Position numbers and translations under genes: made by a program | Notes under the pieces: model-generated | Database searches by the model: none | What the model saw: the letters and a program-made list of their open reading frames with translations, nothing else | Told to the model about the DNA's origin: nothing | Shown: in pieces, positions 1-11,320 of the stretch | How the letters are laid out: each line of letters begins with the position of its first letter | Numbering within the stretch: the first letter of the stretch is position 1 | NCBI RefSeq assembly: GCF_020740795.1 | Contig: NC_067312.1 | Location: forward strand, 39,594,905-39,658,904 | DNA: 64,000 nucleotides | Reading direction: 5' to 3' | From: Apus apus | Taxonomy: Eukaryota; Chordata; Aves; Apodiformes; Apodidae

Positions 1-1504
1 GGAACAAAATTCCTTGCAAATTTAAGCTTTTCATGTTAGCCATACTTGTTTCCTAACCCATATCAGTTTTATTTCTAAAACTGTGTTGAGTTACACATCT
101 CTGATTCAGAGCCTTTTCAGGTGGAGTTTCATTGTACTCATCTGTACAGAAAGAGCCAGCTTTGTTGTTTCCAGCTTCTGCAGACCTTTCTCTTCCTCAC
201 TGTTCCTTACTGCTGTTGCCATAGGAACTGCTAGCCATTTATTATGTCTTTCTAAAGAGAAGATAGTCAGGTTTGTTTTCAAACAGTCATGTTTCAAACA
301 GTCATGTTTTCAGGTCTTCATAAGCATGCCTCTGGAGCTGCTCATACAGCACTTCTGGTAACAAGTATATAGGGCACTGAATGATCTAAGCACACATTTA
401 AATGTGGCAGAAATATCTCAGAATTTCAGATTTCTTTAGCATTCTGTAAGAACTCCTATGAAAAGATGAGAAAATTATGTAGACAAGAATATCTCACAAA
501 CACTCCAGATCAGTATTATGTATATTATTTCAGTATTATGGATGTAATCTGTGCTACTAACTGACTATAAACCAACTGCAAACTGACAGAGTTCTGAAGA
601 AGCTTTCCGTATGTAGTGGTTATTCTCTAATTGTATTATGTTACTTGTATCTATTTCCAAAGCATGTGGCTGCTATCAGAAGCAGACAGAGGAACTAAAT
701 AAGCAAAATAAGTTGGTCGACTGATGTACCTGTTTTGCTTCTGACCATCATATATTATCAGTATAGATAATACTGGAAATTAGCCACTTCCTGTAAAATT
801 AGAAAATTATTTGTTGGGGACCACATAACTTTTTTTTTTTTTTTAAAGAAATATGTAGAAATAACTTGCACATTCATTCAGCAGGGAAATCTAAGTGCAA
901 TGATACCAACTCTGTTGAGGCATGTAACCTAACTGAACTCAGGTGACTCAAGCTGGACACCTAAATTCCTCATAGTCCTCACCTCTAGTGCTCTGCATGA
1001 CTCCTACTCTGCTGGTTTTAGAAGACTGTGTTCACAAGCCCATCACTTGGAGCCACTTTCAATAATGAGCCAAGCTGACCTCAGCACTGTGTGGAAGTGA
1101 GGGCAGCTGTTTCCCATGTGATGATTGCATCCAGTTTAAGGCACTGACAAGAAAACAGACTGTAATGCAGCACATTCTGGCAAGATGCAAGTCTAGTTAT
1201 TTAAGTCACTGCTGAATCTGGAGTTCAGCTTAACAGAATTAGCAGCAGGAAGCTGGATGCTGAGGCTTTGGTATACTACCATAGCTAGAGTAGGAATTAC
1301 TTTTCAGAATTAACCTTTTGAAATCAGTGCCAGACACTGGTTAGTTTCAGTGAGACCCAGATTTCAATTGTACATGTAAAAGGAATTCAGAAGTAGGTAC
1401 TGGAATGGGTAGGAGTTGTATTATAATGGGATTTGCTGTGTTATTTATAAGGCATTTCTTTCCTAATGTGCATTATATTTAAGTATTTATTTATGGCTAA
1501 TTAC
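1..1504 (+). other. APBA1 intron, no gene seen
   Basis: This is AT-rich intronic sequence before the PDZ2 exons. No exon of APBA1 (PTB or PDZ1) was recognised in it. A short direct duplication (tcaaacagtcatgtt, twice) lies around 280-306, and there is a T-run near 830-844. Confidence 0.6.
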
Positions 1505-2310
1505 CTGTGTGAATGAAGCATTTCAACAAGGCCAAGTGCAAGGTCCTGCACCTGGGCCGAGGTAACCCAAGACATGAATACATGCTGGGGTAGGTCACAC
1601 TTTAGAGCAGCCCTGTGGAAAAGGACCTGGGGGTACGAGGGGATCAAAAGCTGGACATGAGCCACCAATGTGGAGTTGCAGCCTAGAAGGCCAGCTCCAT
1701 CCTGGGCTGTATCAAAAGAAGTGTGGCCAGCAGATTGAGAGAGGTGATTCTGCCCCTCTACTCTGCCCTGGTGAGACCTCACTTAGAATACTCTAGTTCC
1801 AGCTCTGGTGCCCCCAGGACAAGAAAGATGTAGACCTGTTGGAACTTGTTCAGAGGAGGGCCATGAAAATGACCCAAGGGCTGGAGCACCTCTCTGATGA
1901 GGACAGGCTGAGGGAGTTGGGGCTGTTCAGCCTGAAGAAGAGGAGAAGGCTCTGGGGGCACCTCACAGTGGCCTTCCAGTACCTGAAGGGGGCCTACAGG
2001 AAAGCTGGGGAGGGTCTTTTTACAGGGGCTTGCAGTGAGAGGATGAGGGATAATGGTTTTAAGCTGAAAGAAGAGAGGTTTAGGTTAGAGAGCAGGTGTA
2101 TATTCTTCAGTGTAAGGGTGGTGAAACACTGGAACAGGCTGCCCAGAGATGCTGTGGGGGCTCCATCCCTCGAGATGTTCAAGTGCAGGTTGGATGGGGC
2201 TCTGAGCAGCCTGTTCTAGGGGAAGGTGTCCCTGCCCATGCAGGGGAGTCGGAACTCGATGATCTTTAAGGTCCCTTCCAACTCAAAAAATGCTGTGATT
2301 CTGTGATTTC
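1505..2310 (+). mobile_element. CR1 LINE, 5'-truncated, + strand
   Basis: The sequence reads through the end of CR1 ORF2 (caaggtcctgcacctgggc, gacctgttggaac, ctctctgatgaggacaggctgaggga) and the 3' UTR (cactggaacaggctgcccag, ggtcccttccaactc) to a degraded tail (ctgtgattctgtgattt). Frames are broken. It sits in an APBA1 intron in the same orientation as the gene. Confidence 0.9.
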
Positions 2311-2404
2311 AGAAAAATATGCTAATAATTTCCAAAAGCTCTGAATCCTGAAAGTTGTGCAAGGAGTCATATCGTATTGCAGTTATCTGCCTTTTTACAT
2401 TTCA

Positions 2405-2640
2405 GCTTTCATGGCATCATACAACCACAGAGTCTCTGAGGCTGGCAGACACCAATGAAGCTGTTTCAGACCAACACTCTGGCTCAAAGTGAGCAGGTTA
2501 ATTAGGGCTGTGCCCATTGAGGCTTAAATAACTCCAACACTGGATACTCCACAACCTCTCTGATTAACCTGTTCCAGTGTATTACAACCCTGACAGTAAA
2601 AATAATTTTTTCTCCGTTTTTTTTCTGGTAACTAGGAGTT
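2405..2640 (-). mobile_element. Old CR1 3' fragment, - strand
   Basis: The inverted CR1 3' end pattern is present: atacaaccacagagtctctg, then caccaatgaagctg..., ccacaacctctctgatta and cctgttccagtgtatta. It is heavily diverged and lies back to back with the preceding copy. Confidence 0.6.
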
Positions 2641-3159
2641 CATGATGAATCTGATATAACTCATTTAGAAGGCAGAAGGAAAGGAAGTAAGGTGCAGTGC
2701 TTATATAGGCCTGATAAGAGCAGGACCAGCTGTTTGCTTGACAGAATTTTAATACATCCTATTAGGGAAGCCACTTGTAACTATCTTAGCTACTTACTAA
2801 AATTTTATTTCTCATTCACAGTCATTGGCTTTTTTTGGGAAGCTGTGTAGACCTGTTTATATATGGTTCGTGTTAGTGAATGAAGAAATTGTTGACATTA
2901 AGCTAGTTTTCTTAAAACAACCATGTCAGCTTCTTGGCAATAAAAGGATGGTATTTTATTACTTGTTTCACTGAATATTCTGATACTCGTGTCTGGCATT
3001 TAGTGATTAGATTCTGTTACATTGCATACAAAGAGCTGTTTATATTCAGGGCTGTTCCCATGTTGAGATTTTAATACTTTTTCTCCCCATCCCCAGTGCT
3101 TATGTTAAATGTTTCACTCTGTCTTTGCCAGCATTTTTAATCATCATTTCTTTTTTCAG
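2641..3159 (+). other. APBA1 intron before the PDZ2 exon
   Basis: This is unique AT-rich intron sequence with a good polypyrimidine tract (cttttttcag) at its end. No other feature was seen. Confidence 0.5.
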
Positions 3160-3279
3160 GGTTTGAAAAACCAGGCCCGTGTTAAACTGAACATAGTTAG
3201 GTGTCCTCCAGTAACCACAGTCTTGATCAGACGACCAGACCTCAGATATCAGTTGGGCTTCAGTGTGCAGAATGGGATT
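3160..3279 (+). CDS. APBA1: APBA1 exon: start of PDZ2
   Basis: The acceptor is a T-rich tract ending in cag just before 3160, and the donor is ATT|GTGAGT. The exon has 120 nt, exactly 40 codons, phase 0 at both ends. It encodes the linker between PDZ1 and PDZ2 and the first strands of PDZ2, including [15 protein letters not shown] and the peptide-groove loop [11 protein letters not shown]. Human APBA1 is essentially identical here from memory. APBA2 is expected to have K in place of R in the IRRPDLRY segment, which supports APBA1. Confidence 0.95.
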
Positions 3280-6200
3280 GTGAGTAGTTCCACTTTTACT
3301 GGTTAAGCTTTAGTACACAGTTTCAGTGTGAGAAGAAGGAAGCTGCCATTTTCTTCCTTACAGCACGCAGGACTTAGCACATGTTAAGCCTAAGATGTAA
3401 AAGCTGTGTTAATCAGTTAATTTTTTTCTTTGACTCTACTTCTCAACTTTATAGTCAGACAGAAAAGCTGTTTTAGGTTAAAGAAGCAAAAATGTGTATC
3501 AGAAGCTGCTTTGTCTATAACCAAGCCATTGCATGATCACAAAAGAAGACAGTCCTTGATCCTCTTTAAATGTAAGGCATCTGCATCCTAAGTACTGTTA
3601 AACTATGGTCCTTCATAGACTCTTAAATTTCCAAAACACAGCACATATGATGTACAAAACTGCCTTTTCTAACAGTTTGTTCTGTGCTTGGAAGAGAATG
3701 TGCATTAGTTACTTGTCATTAACAAGTTTTACTTTGAATCAGTGATTGATTGCATTTTAGAATTTCTTGCAGGCCTCTGTGTTTAAATGCTGGTTTACAG
3801 TTTACAGGCAAAGAAACGGGTAATCTAAAACCTTTGTTCCTTATCCAGACCCTGATAAATTTGTCCTTTCCTTTCCAGATCTGTAGCCTTATGAGAGGAG
3901 GCATAGCAGAGCGAGGAGGTGTGCGTGTTGGCCATCGGATCATTGAAATCAATGGACAGAGTGTTGTAGCAACTCCTCATGAGAAAATTGTTCACATTCT
4001 CTCAAATGCTGTTGGTGAGGTAAGAGCAGGCAATGTGTCCAGGCAGTATAACATAGTTTATCACTGTTACCAGTAATAACTGGTGGAAACCAGTAAGAAG
4101 TGGTGTCCCCCAAGGTGCCATACTGGGACCAATACTTGCAATATTTTAATCAGTGACATAGATAGTGGGATTGAGTTCACTGTCAGCAAGTTTGCAGATG
4201 ACACCCAGCTGAGTGATGCTGTTGATAAGCTAGAGGAAAAGGATGCCATGAGATGGACCCTGACAGGCTTGAAAAGTGGGCCTATGAGACCCTCATGAAG
4301 TTCAACAAGGTCCTGCACCTGGGTCTAGCCCATCTCCAACATAAGTATAGACTGGGGGATGAATGTGTTGAGAGCAGTCCTGCAGAGAAGGGACTTGGGG
4401 ATGTTGCTGGATGAAAAACTGGACATGAGCCAGCATGGCAGGGTGCTTGCAGACCAGAAAGCCAGTCATATCCCACATCAAAAGAGGTGTGGGTGTAGAT
4501 CAAGGGTGGTCATTCTCCCCCTCTACTCTACTCTTGTGAGAACTCCACCTGCAGTTTTCTGCTCTGGGTCCCCAGCAGAGGAAGCATGTGAACCTGTTTG
4601 AGTGAGTCCAGAGGAGGGCCACAAAAAAGGTCAGAGGGCTGGAGCACCTCTCCTGTGAAGAAAGGCTGAGACAGTTGGATTTGTTCAACCTGAAGAAGAG
4701 AAGGCTCCAGGGAGATCTCATAGCAGCCTTTCAGTATATAAAGGGGGCTGATAAGAAAGATGGAGAGAGACTTTTTAATAGGGTCTCCAGTCACAGGACA
4801 AAGGGCAATGGTTTTAAACTGTAAGAGGGTAGGTTTAGGTTGGACTTAGGAGGAAATTTTTTATGATGAGGGTGATGAGACACTGAAACAAGCAACCCAG
4901 GGAATCTGTGGATGCCCCATCCCTGGAAGTGTTCAAGGGCAGGTTGGATGGGTCTTGGAGCATCCTGACATAGGGAATTCCAAACGACCTTCCTGTAGCA
5001 AGGGGGTTTGGAATAGATAGTGTTCAAAGGTCCCTTCCAAGTCAAAACTGTTCCATTGATGACAACTTCTTAATGCAAATGGTGGACAAGCCGACTAGAA
5101 GAGGATCTGGATCTTGTGCTCACCAACAAGGAGGGCCTTGTTGAAGCAGTGGTGGTCAATGGCAGCCTTGGCTGCAGTGACCACGAGATGGTGGAGTTCA
5201 GGATCCTGTGTAGGAGGAACAGAATACCCAGCAGGACCACAACCCTGGACTTCCACAGAGCAAACTTCGGCCTCCTCAATCAATTGTTAAGGGAAGTCCC
5301 ATGGGACAGAGTGCTAGAAGGTAAAGGGGCTCAAGATAGCTGGTCAACATTCAAGGACCACTTCTTGCAAGCACAGGATCAGTGTGTCCCAATGGGTAGA
5401 AAATCTAGTAAGGGAGCTAGGAGACCAGCATGGTTAAAAAAGGAACTGCTGGGCAAACTCAAGTGGAAAAGGAAAATCTATAGATCATGGAAGGAGGGGC
5501 CGGTCACTTGGGAGGAATATAGGAATGTTGTCAGAGAATGTAGGGAGGCAACTAGGAAAGCTAAGGCCTCCTTGGAACTTAACCTTGCAAGTTGGGTTAA
5601 GGACAATAGAAAGGGCTTTTTCAAATACATAGCTGACAAAACTAATACCAGAGGCAATATAGGCCCACTGCTGAATGAGGCGGGTGCCCTGGTGACAGAG
5701 GATATAAAGAAGGCAGAGGTGCTGAATGCCTTCTTTGCCTCTGTCTTTACTCCTGCAGGCTTTCCCCAGGAGCCCCAGTTTCATATAGCCCCAGAAGAAG
5801 TCAAGATAAAGGAGGAGTTTGCCTTGGTAGATGAGGATTGGGTTAGGGATCAGTTGAGTAATCTGGACATCCATAAATCGATGGGTCTGGATGAAATGCA
5901 TCCAAGGGTGCTGAGGGAGCTGGCGGAGGTCATTGCTAGGCCACTCTCCATCATCTTCGGTAAGTCATGGGTAACAGGAGAGGTGCCTGAGGACTGGAGG
6001 ATAGCAAATGTCACTCCAGTCTACAAGAAGGGCAAGAAGGAGGACCCGGGTAACTATAGACCGGTCAGCCTCACCTCCATCCCTGGAAAGGTGATGGAAC
6101 AACTTGTCCTTGGCACTATCTCTAGACATATCAAGGAGATGGGGGTCATCAAGAGCAGTCAACATGGTTTTACCAAGGGTAGGTCATGTTTGACTAACCT

Positions 6201-7813
6201 CATAGCCTTCTATGAGGAAATTACTAGGTGGATAGATGATGGTAGGGTGGTAGATGTGGTCTATCTTGATGTCAGTAAAGCATTTGACACTGTCTCCCAC
6301 AGCATCCTTGTAGATAAGTTGATCAAGTATGGGTTTGATGATCAGGCAGTGAGGTGGATCAAGAACTGGTTGAAAGGAAGAAGTCAGAGAGTTGTAGTCA
6401 ATGGGGCAGAATCTAGTTGGAGGCCTGTGACTAGTGGAGTCCCTCAGGGGTCGGTACTGGGACCAGTGTTGTTCAACATCTTCATCAATGACCTGGATGA
6501 GGGTATAGAATGTACCCTCAGCAAGTTTGCTGATGACACCAAGCTGGGAGGAGTGGCTGACACACCAGAAGGCTGTGCTGCCATTCAGAGAGACCTAGAC
6601 AGGCTGGAGACTTGGGCGGGGAAAAACCTGATGAAGTTTAACAAGGGCAAGTGTAGAGTTTTGCATTTGGGGAAGAAAAACGCCATGTACCAGTACCAGT
6701 TGGGGGCTGACCTGCTGGAGGGCAGTGTAGGAGAAAGGGACCTGGGGGTCATGGTAGACAGGAGGATGACCATGAGCCAGCAGTGTGCCCTTGTGGCTAA
6801 GAAGGCCAATGGCATCCTGGGGTGCATTAGAAAGGGTGTGGTTAGTAGGTCAAGAGAGGTTCTCCTCCCCCTCTATTCTACATTGGTGAGGCCACATCTG
6901 GAGTGTTGTGTCCAGTTCTGGGCTCCTCAGTTCAAGAAGGACAGGGAAGTGCTGGAAAGAGTCCAGCGCAGAGCCACAAAGATGATTAAGGGAGTGGAAC
7001 ATCTCCCTTATGAGGACAGGCTGAGGGAGCTGGGCCTCTTTAGCTTGGAGAAGAGGAGACTGAGGGGTGACCTCATCAATGTTTACAAATACGTAAAGGG
7101 TGAGTGTCAAGAAGATGGAGTTAAGCTTTTTTCAGTGCTGACCAGTGATAGGACAAGGAGTAATGGATACAAATTGGAGCATAGGAGGTTTAAGGTGAAT
7201 ATCAGAAAATTTTTTTTACTGTGAGAGTGACAGAGCACTGGAACAGGCTGCCCAGAGAGGTTGTGGAGTCTTCTTCACTGGAGACATTCAAAACCCGCCT
7301 GGACGCCTTCCTGTGTGATGTACTCTAGGTGACCCTGCTCTGGCATGGGGGTTGGACTAGATGATCTTTCGAGGTCCCTTCCAACCCCTAGGGTTCTATG
7401 ATTCTATGATAATTCTGTGATTCTACCCCTATTACCCTGTTACTGTTCAGATCTAGAAAGTGGTAGTGAGAGCAAACCACAGCTTTTATTTTACCGTTGA
7501 CCCTTAGTTCTTCTAGGATTATAAGAATCCTAATCTGAAATTGTTAGGTGTCCACTACTTTAGATGGTTCTCTGATACTAAAAATACTGTTTCATAAAAT
7601 CACCACCTGCAATACTTTCATAAGGGTATCCAAACTCTCACATTTTACCTTACCCATCTGTCCTGTATGACCTTAGCTAGTTCATTCACCAATGAATGCT
7701 CTGTTATAGGGTGAACGTTGATTAACTTGTATTTCCTGTAGATTCATATGAAGACCATGCCAGCTGCCATGTACAGACTGTTGACTGCGCAGGAGCAACC
7801 AGTTTACATCTAA
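3160..7813 (+). CDS. APBA1: APBA1 (Mint1/X11-alpha), 3' part: last three coding exons
   Basis: Three exons (3160-3279, 3879-4019, 7742-7813) join in phase 0 with GT-AG junctions and give the last 110 residues of a Mint/X11 adaptor: the second PDZ domain and the extreme C-terminus. The PDZ carries the carboxylate-binding loop QLGFSV and the [20 protein letters not shown] core. The tail ends [12 protein letters not shown]. From family knowledge this ending fits APBA1, whereas APBA2 ends in an LYI-type tail. Mint1 is a neuronal PTB-PDZ adaptor that binds APP, Munc18 and CASK. Its C-terminal tail is reported to fold back on PDZ1. The first PDZ, PTB and N-terminal exons lie before the window. The last intron (3.7 kb) is about 90 percent CR1. 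The downstream neighbour ENTREP1 is convergent. Confidence 0.96.
3280..3878 (+). other. APBA1 intron between the PDZ2 exons
   Basis: A 599-bp intron with no repeat or gene recognised. The donor is GTGAGT and the acceptor tttccttt...ccag. Confidence 0.7.
3879..4019 (+). CDS. APBA1: APBA1 exon: core of PDZ2
   Basis: The acceptor is ctttccag and the donor GAG|GTAAGA. The exon has 141 nt, 47 codons, phase 0. It encodes [30 protein letters not shown] and the alpha-B helix region [17 protein letters not shown]. The P and H of [11 protein letters not shown] fit APBA1 rather than APBA2. The reading frame is intact. Confidence 0.95.
4080..5058 (+). mobile_element. CR1 LINE, 5'-truncated, + strand
   Basis: It starts within the RT domain (gtgtcccccaaggtgccata, then a FADDTQL-type reading) and runs through the rest of ORF2 to a 3' UTR end (ggtcccttccaagtcaaaac) without a clear tail. 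It carries many stops and frameshifts, so it is an old copy. The next CR1 begins immediately after it. Confidence 0.85.
5060..7425 (+). mobile_element. Young CR1 LINE copy with long open ORF2, + strand
   Basis: This 5'-truncated CR1 of about 2.36 kb begins in the C-terminal part of the endonuclease and ends in the typical tail (gattctatgat repeats). Its 3' UTR has aacaggctgcccagagaggt and ggtcccttccaacccc. It is very close to the copy at 22.57-24.21 kb, so both belong to a recently active subfamily. It sits in the last APBA1 intron, sense to the gene, ending about 315 bp before the last exon. Confidence 0.95.
5116..7224 (+). pseudogene. CR1 ORF2 remnant (endonuclease C-terminus plus reverse transcriptase)
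   Basis: About 700 codons stay open. Visible elements are the endonuclease end SDHEMVEF (near 5175), a Lys/Arg-rich linker, the RT palm [13 protein letters not shown] (near 6265), [10 protein letters not shown] (near 6440) and the catalytic FADDTK (near 6526). The C-terminal region is typical of CR1. There is no genuine start codon at the 5' end. Against the second copy the frame is lost in the T run at about 7210-7218, just before the conserved ORF end. Without its N-terminal endonuclease half it is not an autonomous element. Confidence 0.9.
7742..7813 (+). CDS. APBA1: APBA1 last coding exon and stop
   Basis: The acceptor is tttcctgtag. Twenty-three codons ([17 protein letters not shown], then EQPVYI) are followed by TAA at 7811-7813. 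This is the last PDZ2 strand plus the C-terminal tail. The tail YI carboxylate is the segment reported to occupy the PDZ1 groove in Mint1. The exon lies only about 315 bp after the tail of a young CR1 insertion. Confidence 0.95.
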   Translation: MHMKTMPAAMYRLLTAQEQPVYI

Positions 7814-9206
7814 AGCTGACACCTCACCATCACAATGTGCATGGAGGATGTTTTTCCTCATTAGTGCTTGTCTCTAGTGCTGCATTTCTGTGTCTGCAGA
7901 GACATTTTTCCCTCTCTCTCACCTTCACAGGCTCTTAACACAGTCTCTCTCTTCTCCCTCCCTTTTTGTTCTCCTTCCCACCATCTTCCCATATTTTGGG
8001 AAGGGGCAAAATATATCTACAGGACTATTTTGATGGCATCTTTTTACAAGTGAAACTTCAGGCAGTTCAACATGCAAAACAGGAAAATAACAGCAGCATT
8101 GCTCACAGCAGGACTCCCAAAGAAGCTTGACTCTGCTTCATGCTACATAATCAGTTTTATATTCTGGCTATAATTTGACAAACTGGGTGAATTAAATGTT
8201 GCTGAATGAAAGATGTCTTTATCAAACATATAAAAGTATGGAGTGCAAAGTGTTCTCTTGGGTATCCTGCATGTGCCTTCACTTTGCTTTTTCTGTTTTC
8301 CCACAGGCACTGAGCTCAGTATTAAACATTTATGTCTGTAGGGAAAGTAGAATACCAAAAGGACTGTGTTGCCCTCAGGAAGAATTACATGCTTATGAAA
8401 ACTCAGTAAATGCTGCTGTTGTAAAATGAACTGTCAAAATACACACCTTTTAATTTCCCTGTCATCAGCTCTTAATGATTGTAGGACCCAAAAGGTACTT
8501 TGTGAGTTGCTGAAACATTTTCAACTTGGATTACTTACACTAAGTAATTTGGGAGGCAATTTTTGCAGCTGCCGCCCCCTTTCTGGCCCCAGGTTTTCTT
8601 CTTTTTTTTCTTCTACTTTGTTTTTAAATGCAACATGTCTTTTATAGTCCCTTGCCTCTTTTAGAGGCTAAAGGGAGGGGGGAGGATCTTTAAATATCTA
8701 CAAGAGAAATAGTGAGGGGCTTTCCTGAGTACCTGCACTTTTTCTAGCCTCTTAATTCCTGATTTGGTGCACACCGCCATGTGTGCTGGTGTATATAGAC
8801 ATTTTTAAAATTGTGCTTGCTATTTATGAAGTTTGAATATAAGACATCTGCAGACTATTCTAAGTAATTTTGTTCCCTGAGCCAGTTTTAACATGTATTT
8901 TTGTCCAAAGACCTGTTTAATTTTATCAACTTTCTATTTAGTTCATGATACAGGTAACAGTGGAAGAGGTGAGGTGAGAATAAACTTATTTATTTTGTTA
9001 AGTAATTTAACTTGTAACTTTTTTTCCATATATATGTCACTTAAAGGGGATATGTCTGTACTATATGCACTTATATGAAGATTATAAACTGTAGGGATGT
9101 ATGAAATCTAGGATTTTACTTGCCTCTAACTTGCATGCTAGAGGCAAAAGGGGATAAAGGGGCTGGGTTTGGGGTGTTTTTTTAGACGGGGCGGGGGGAT
9201 TGAAAT

Positions 9207-9230
9207 ACACAACAACAACAACAACAACAA
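9207..9230. repeat. (CAA)n microsatellite
   Basis: About eight CAA units lie in the APBA1 3' UTR, directly after a G-rich run (gacggggcggggggatt). Confidence 0.9.
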
Positions 9231-9582
9231 AGAGAAGCAGTGGCTTTTCTTCCTGCTGAGAGGAAAATACTCTATTCTCCCTAGTTACTTTTTACCAGGA
9301 CTCTGTACTGGTGTTAATGCTGAAATTGAACCATACATGTAGTCCAGGCTAATCTGTTGATTTCTTTTGAAGAAACAGTTTCTGTGTTGCACTGTGACAG
9401 AAGGGCTCAGTGAGATGAAAACAAAAGCAGGCCACGCACAGCCAGACACCACTTCTGCTTTGCAAATGTGCTGTTGGTTGGAGTCACTTGTTTCTCAATT
9501 ACTGTGGGGTGGACTGTGCAATGTAAGCATTGTTTGCAGTCCAGTAACGATACCTAGACATGACGATGGAGATGGCTGGGAA

Positions 9583-9612
9583 GTGTGTGTGTGTGTGTGT
9601 GTGCACACACAC
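9583..9612. repeat. (GT)n followed by (CA)n
   Basis: About ten GT units run straight into about five CA units, forming an inverted-repeat microsatellite in the APBA1 3' UTR. Confidence 0.9.
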
Positions 9613-11304
9613 GCTTGGTGCAAACACTGCTGAGAGCCACTGAGCATTCTTGCCAGAGCTTTGTTTTTGGCTTTCAGAAATCATGGATATCCATGGGCTG
9701 ATCAAAATTCAGTGGGCAGTAACTACTTAAGGGAGATAATGAAGTGACGCATAAACTATTGTAGTAAGTGAATATGTTCTAGTGTTGCGATTAATGTATG
9801 ATGACTTGATTTTTGCTGCACTTCTTGTTACATAATTTAATCTCAGTCTCCAGAATAGCAGATTGCACAAGAGAGCAGTGTTAGCATTCCAGGTTAGTAC
9901 TTACCTCTGCTGCCTGACTGATGCAACTAGATAGTGAATGAATTGTGAGTATATAGTTTAAATGTAGACATCTGGTTTATGATAATTTGAAGTTTTTTCC
10001 AGAGCTTTCCATATATATAGTAATATATGTAAATATGATCTATAACCATGTACAATTTAGAAGGTGATATACAGTGCAGCCTTTCCATAAGTTGCCTGAG
10101 GAAACTCAGATACTCTTGAAGACACAGTTATCATGCTCCTGGTTCCTCCTGTGTTTACTCTCTCAGCTTCACTCATTTCTGTGGTTCTGTCCAACTCGTG
10201 TTGTGGGGCCTTTTACTCACTTCACTGGGGAGTGATGAAGAGCTGACCATGCAAATGTATTTGGGGATGAAACAACTGTTTATTTGAAAATCTTCCATTA
10301 TTCTATTAAGTTACTGTCACTTCTGAGTGCTTGGTTCATGGTAAAACAGGTCCTTAACATTAAGCAAGTGAATGCTTGCAGGATCAGAGTCTAGCAAAAA
10401 AATCTCAGTTTTTCCAATTACAGAGTGTGGGTGAGATTTCTAAACAGGGAGGTCCATAGTCTGTGCACACTTCTGATAACAGTCCGGTAAACAATCCCAT
10501 TTAACTTCATAAAGGGAAAGAGTCTCAAGAAAAAGGAGCTCCAAAGAAAAAGCTGGCAGTTCTCTAGACTGTTGCAGCAGTTGGTTAGATTGTGTACGTG
10601 AATGTCTTGACGGATTCAGAGGAACAAACTGCTGGTTTACATTTCTTCTGTGGTGACAGACCTTAATTCTTTTTCATCCTTGCTGCTTCATACAGTCTAA
10701 ATTAACTCTTCTGTGTTTACATTAAGGATGAAAAATCCTTTGTATTTTTTTTTGTTGGCAAGTTTCACACATTGTTTTTGAATCTTGTTTGAATTTGAGA
10801 CTCAGTTGGGATTTTCAGGTTTCCTAGCTTTCCTTGTTTTCTAAATGAGATTTATTTCTGAAGACAGCGATGTGGTTGAGATCTCTTGTACATATTTAGC
10901 ACAGTACCTAGGCTAAGTATTGTACTATTGTTCTGTAAAGAGGGTGAATAGAAATTATTGTAAAGCGTTGGAAAAAGTATAGTATTGTATTTGTAACAAT
11001 ATTGTTCTTTGTAAACATTTAATGATCTCTATATAAAAATATAAATATATATATATAAATATATGTGAGCCTGGAATGTTGATACTGCACATCTACTGAA
11101 TGTAATTCCTCAGATGTTTTTTGCCACAGGTCTCTGACCCCTGTAATGAAGCTGCAGTAGTTTGATTTGGGGGGAGGCAGGCAGGAGTGGGCTGTTTTGG
11201 GTGGGGCAGGGTAGGGGGTTTCTGGCCAGCTATTTTGTTGTGATGTATTTACTGTGATACATTCCTTTATTTAACAGAGCGCTAATGTCTGTAAGATTTG
11301 CAAC

Positions 11305-11310
11305 AATAAA
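11305..11310 (+). terminator. APBA1: Candidate polyadenylation signal of APBA1
   Basis: A canonical AATAAA lies in a local context (caacaataaaacac) that resembles a cleavage region, with T/G-rich sequence (gagtttgctcg, then tggtctagggg) 35-60 nt downstream. A second AATAAA 200 bp further on (11514) and an early one at 8979 are alternatives. Transcript 3' ends are needed to choose. Confidence 0.35.
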
Positions 11311-11320
11311 ACACAAAACA

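Larger units (their letters stand above)
7814..11320 (+). other. APBA1: APBA1 3' UTR (probable extent)
   Basis: This AT-rich, repeat-poor stretch follows the APBA1 stop and has no further coding signal. It contains a (CAA)n and a (GT)n(CA)n microsatellite and an AT-rich run near 11030-11066. Polyadenylation signals (AATAAA) occur at 8979-8984, 11305-11310 and 11514-11519. The 11305 copy is followed by an A-rich stretch and then T/G-rich sequence, so I take it as the likely distal end. Several alternative ends are possible. A long 3' UTR is usual for this gene in vertebrates. Confidence 0.45.

Noticed and set aside
3160-7813. Assignment to APBA2 and FAM189A1 (the paralogous gene pair)
   Set aside because: The APBA C-terminus ([15 protein letters not shown]) and the ENTREP N-terminus ([14 protein letters not shown]) fit APBA1 and FAM189A2. 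A database search would settle it.
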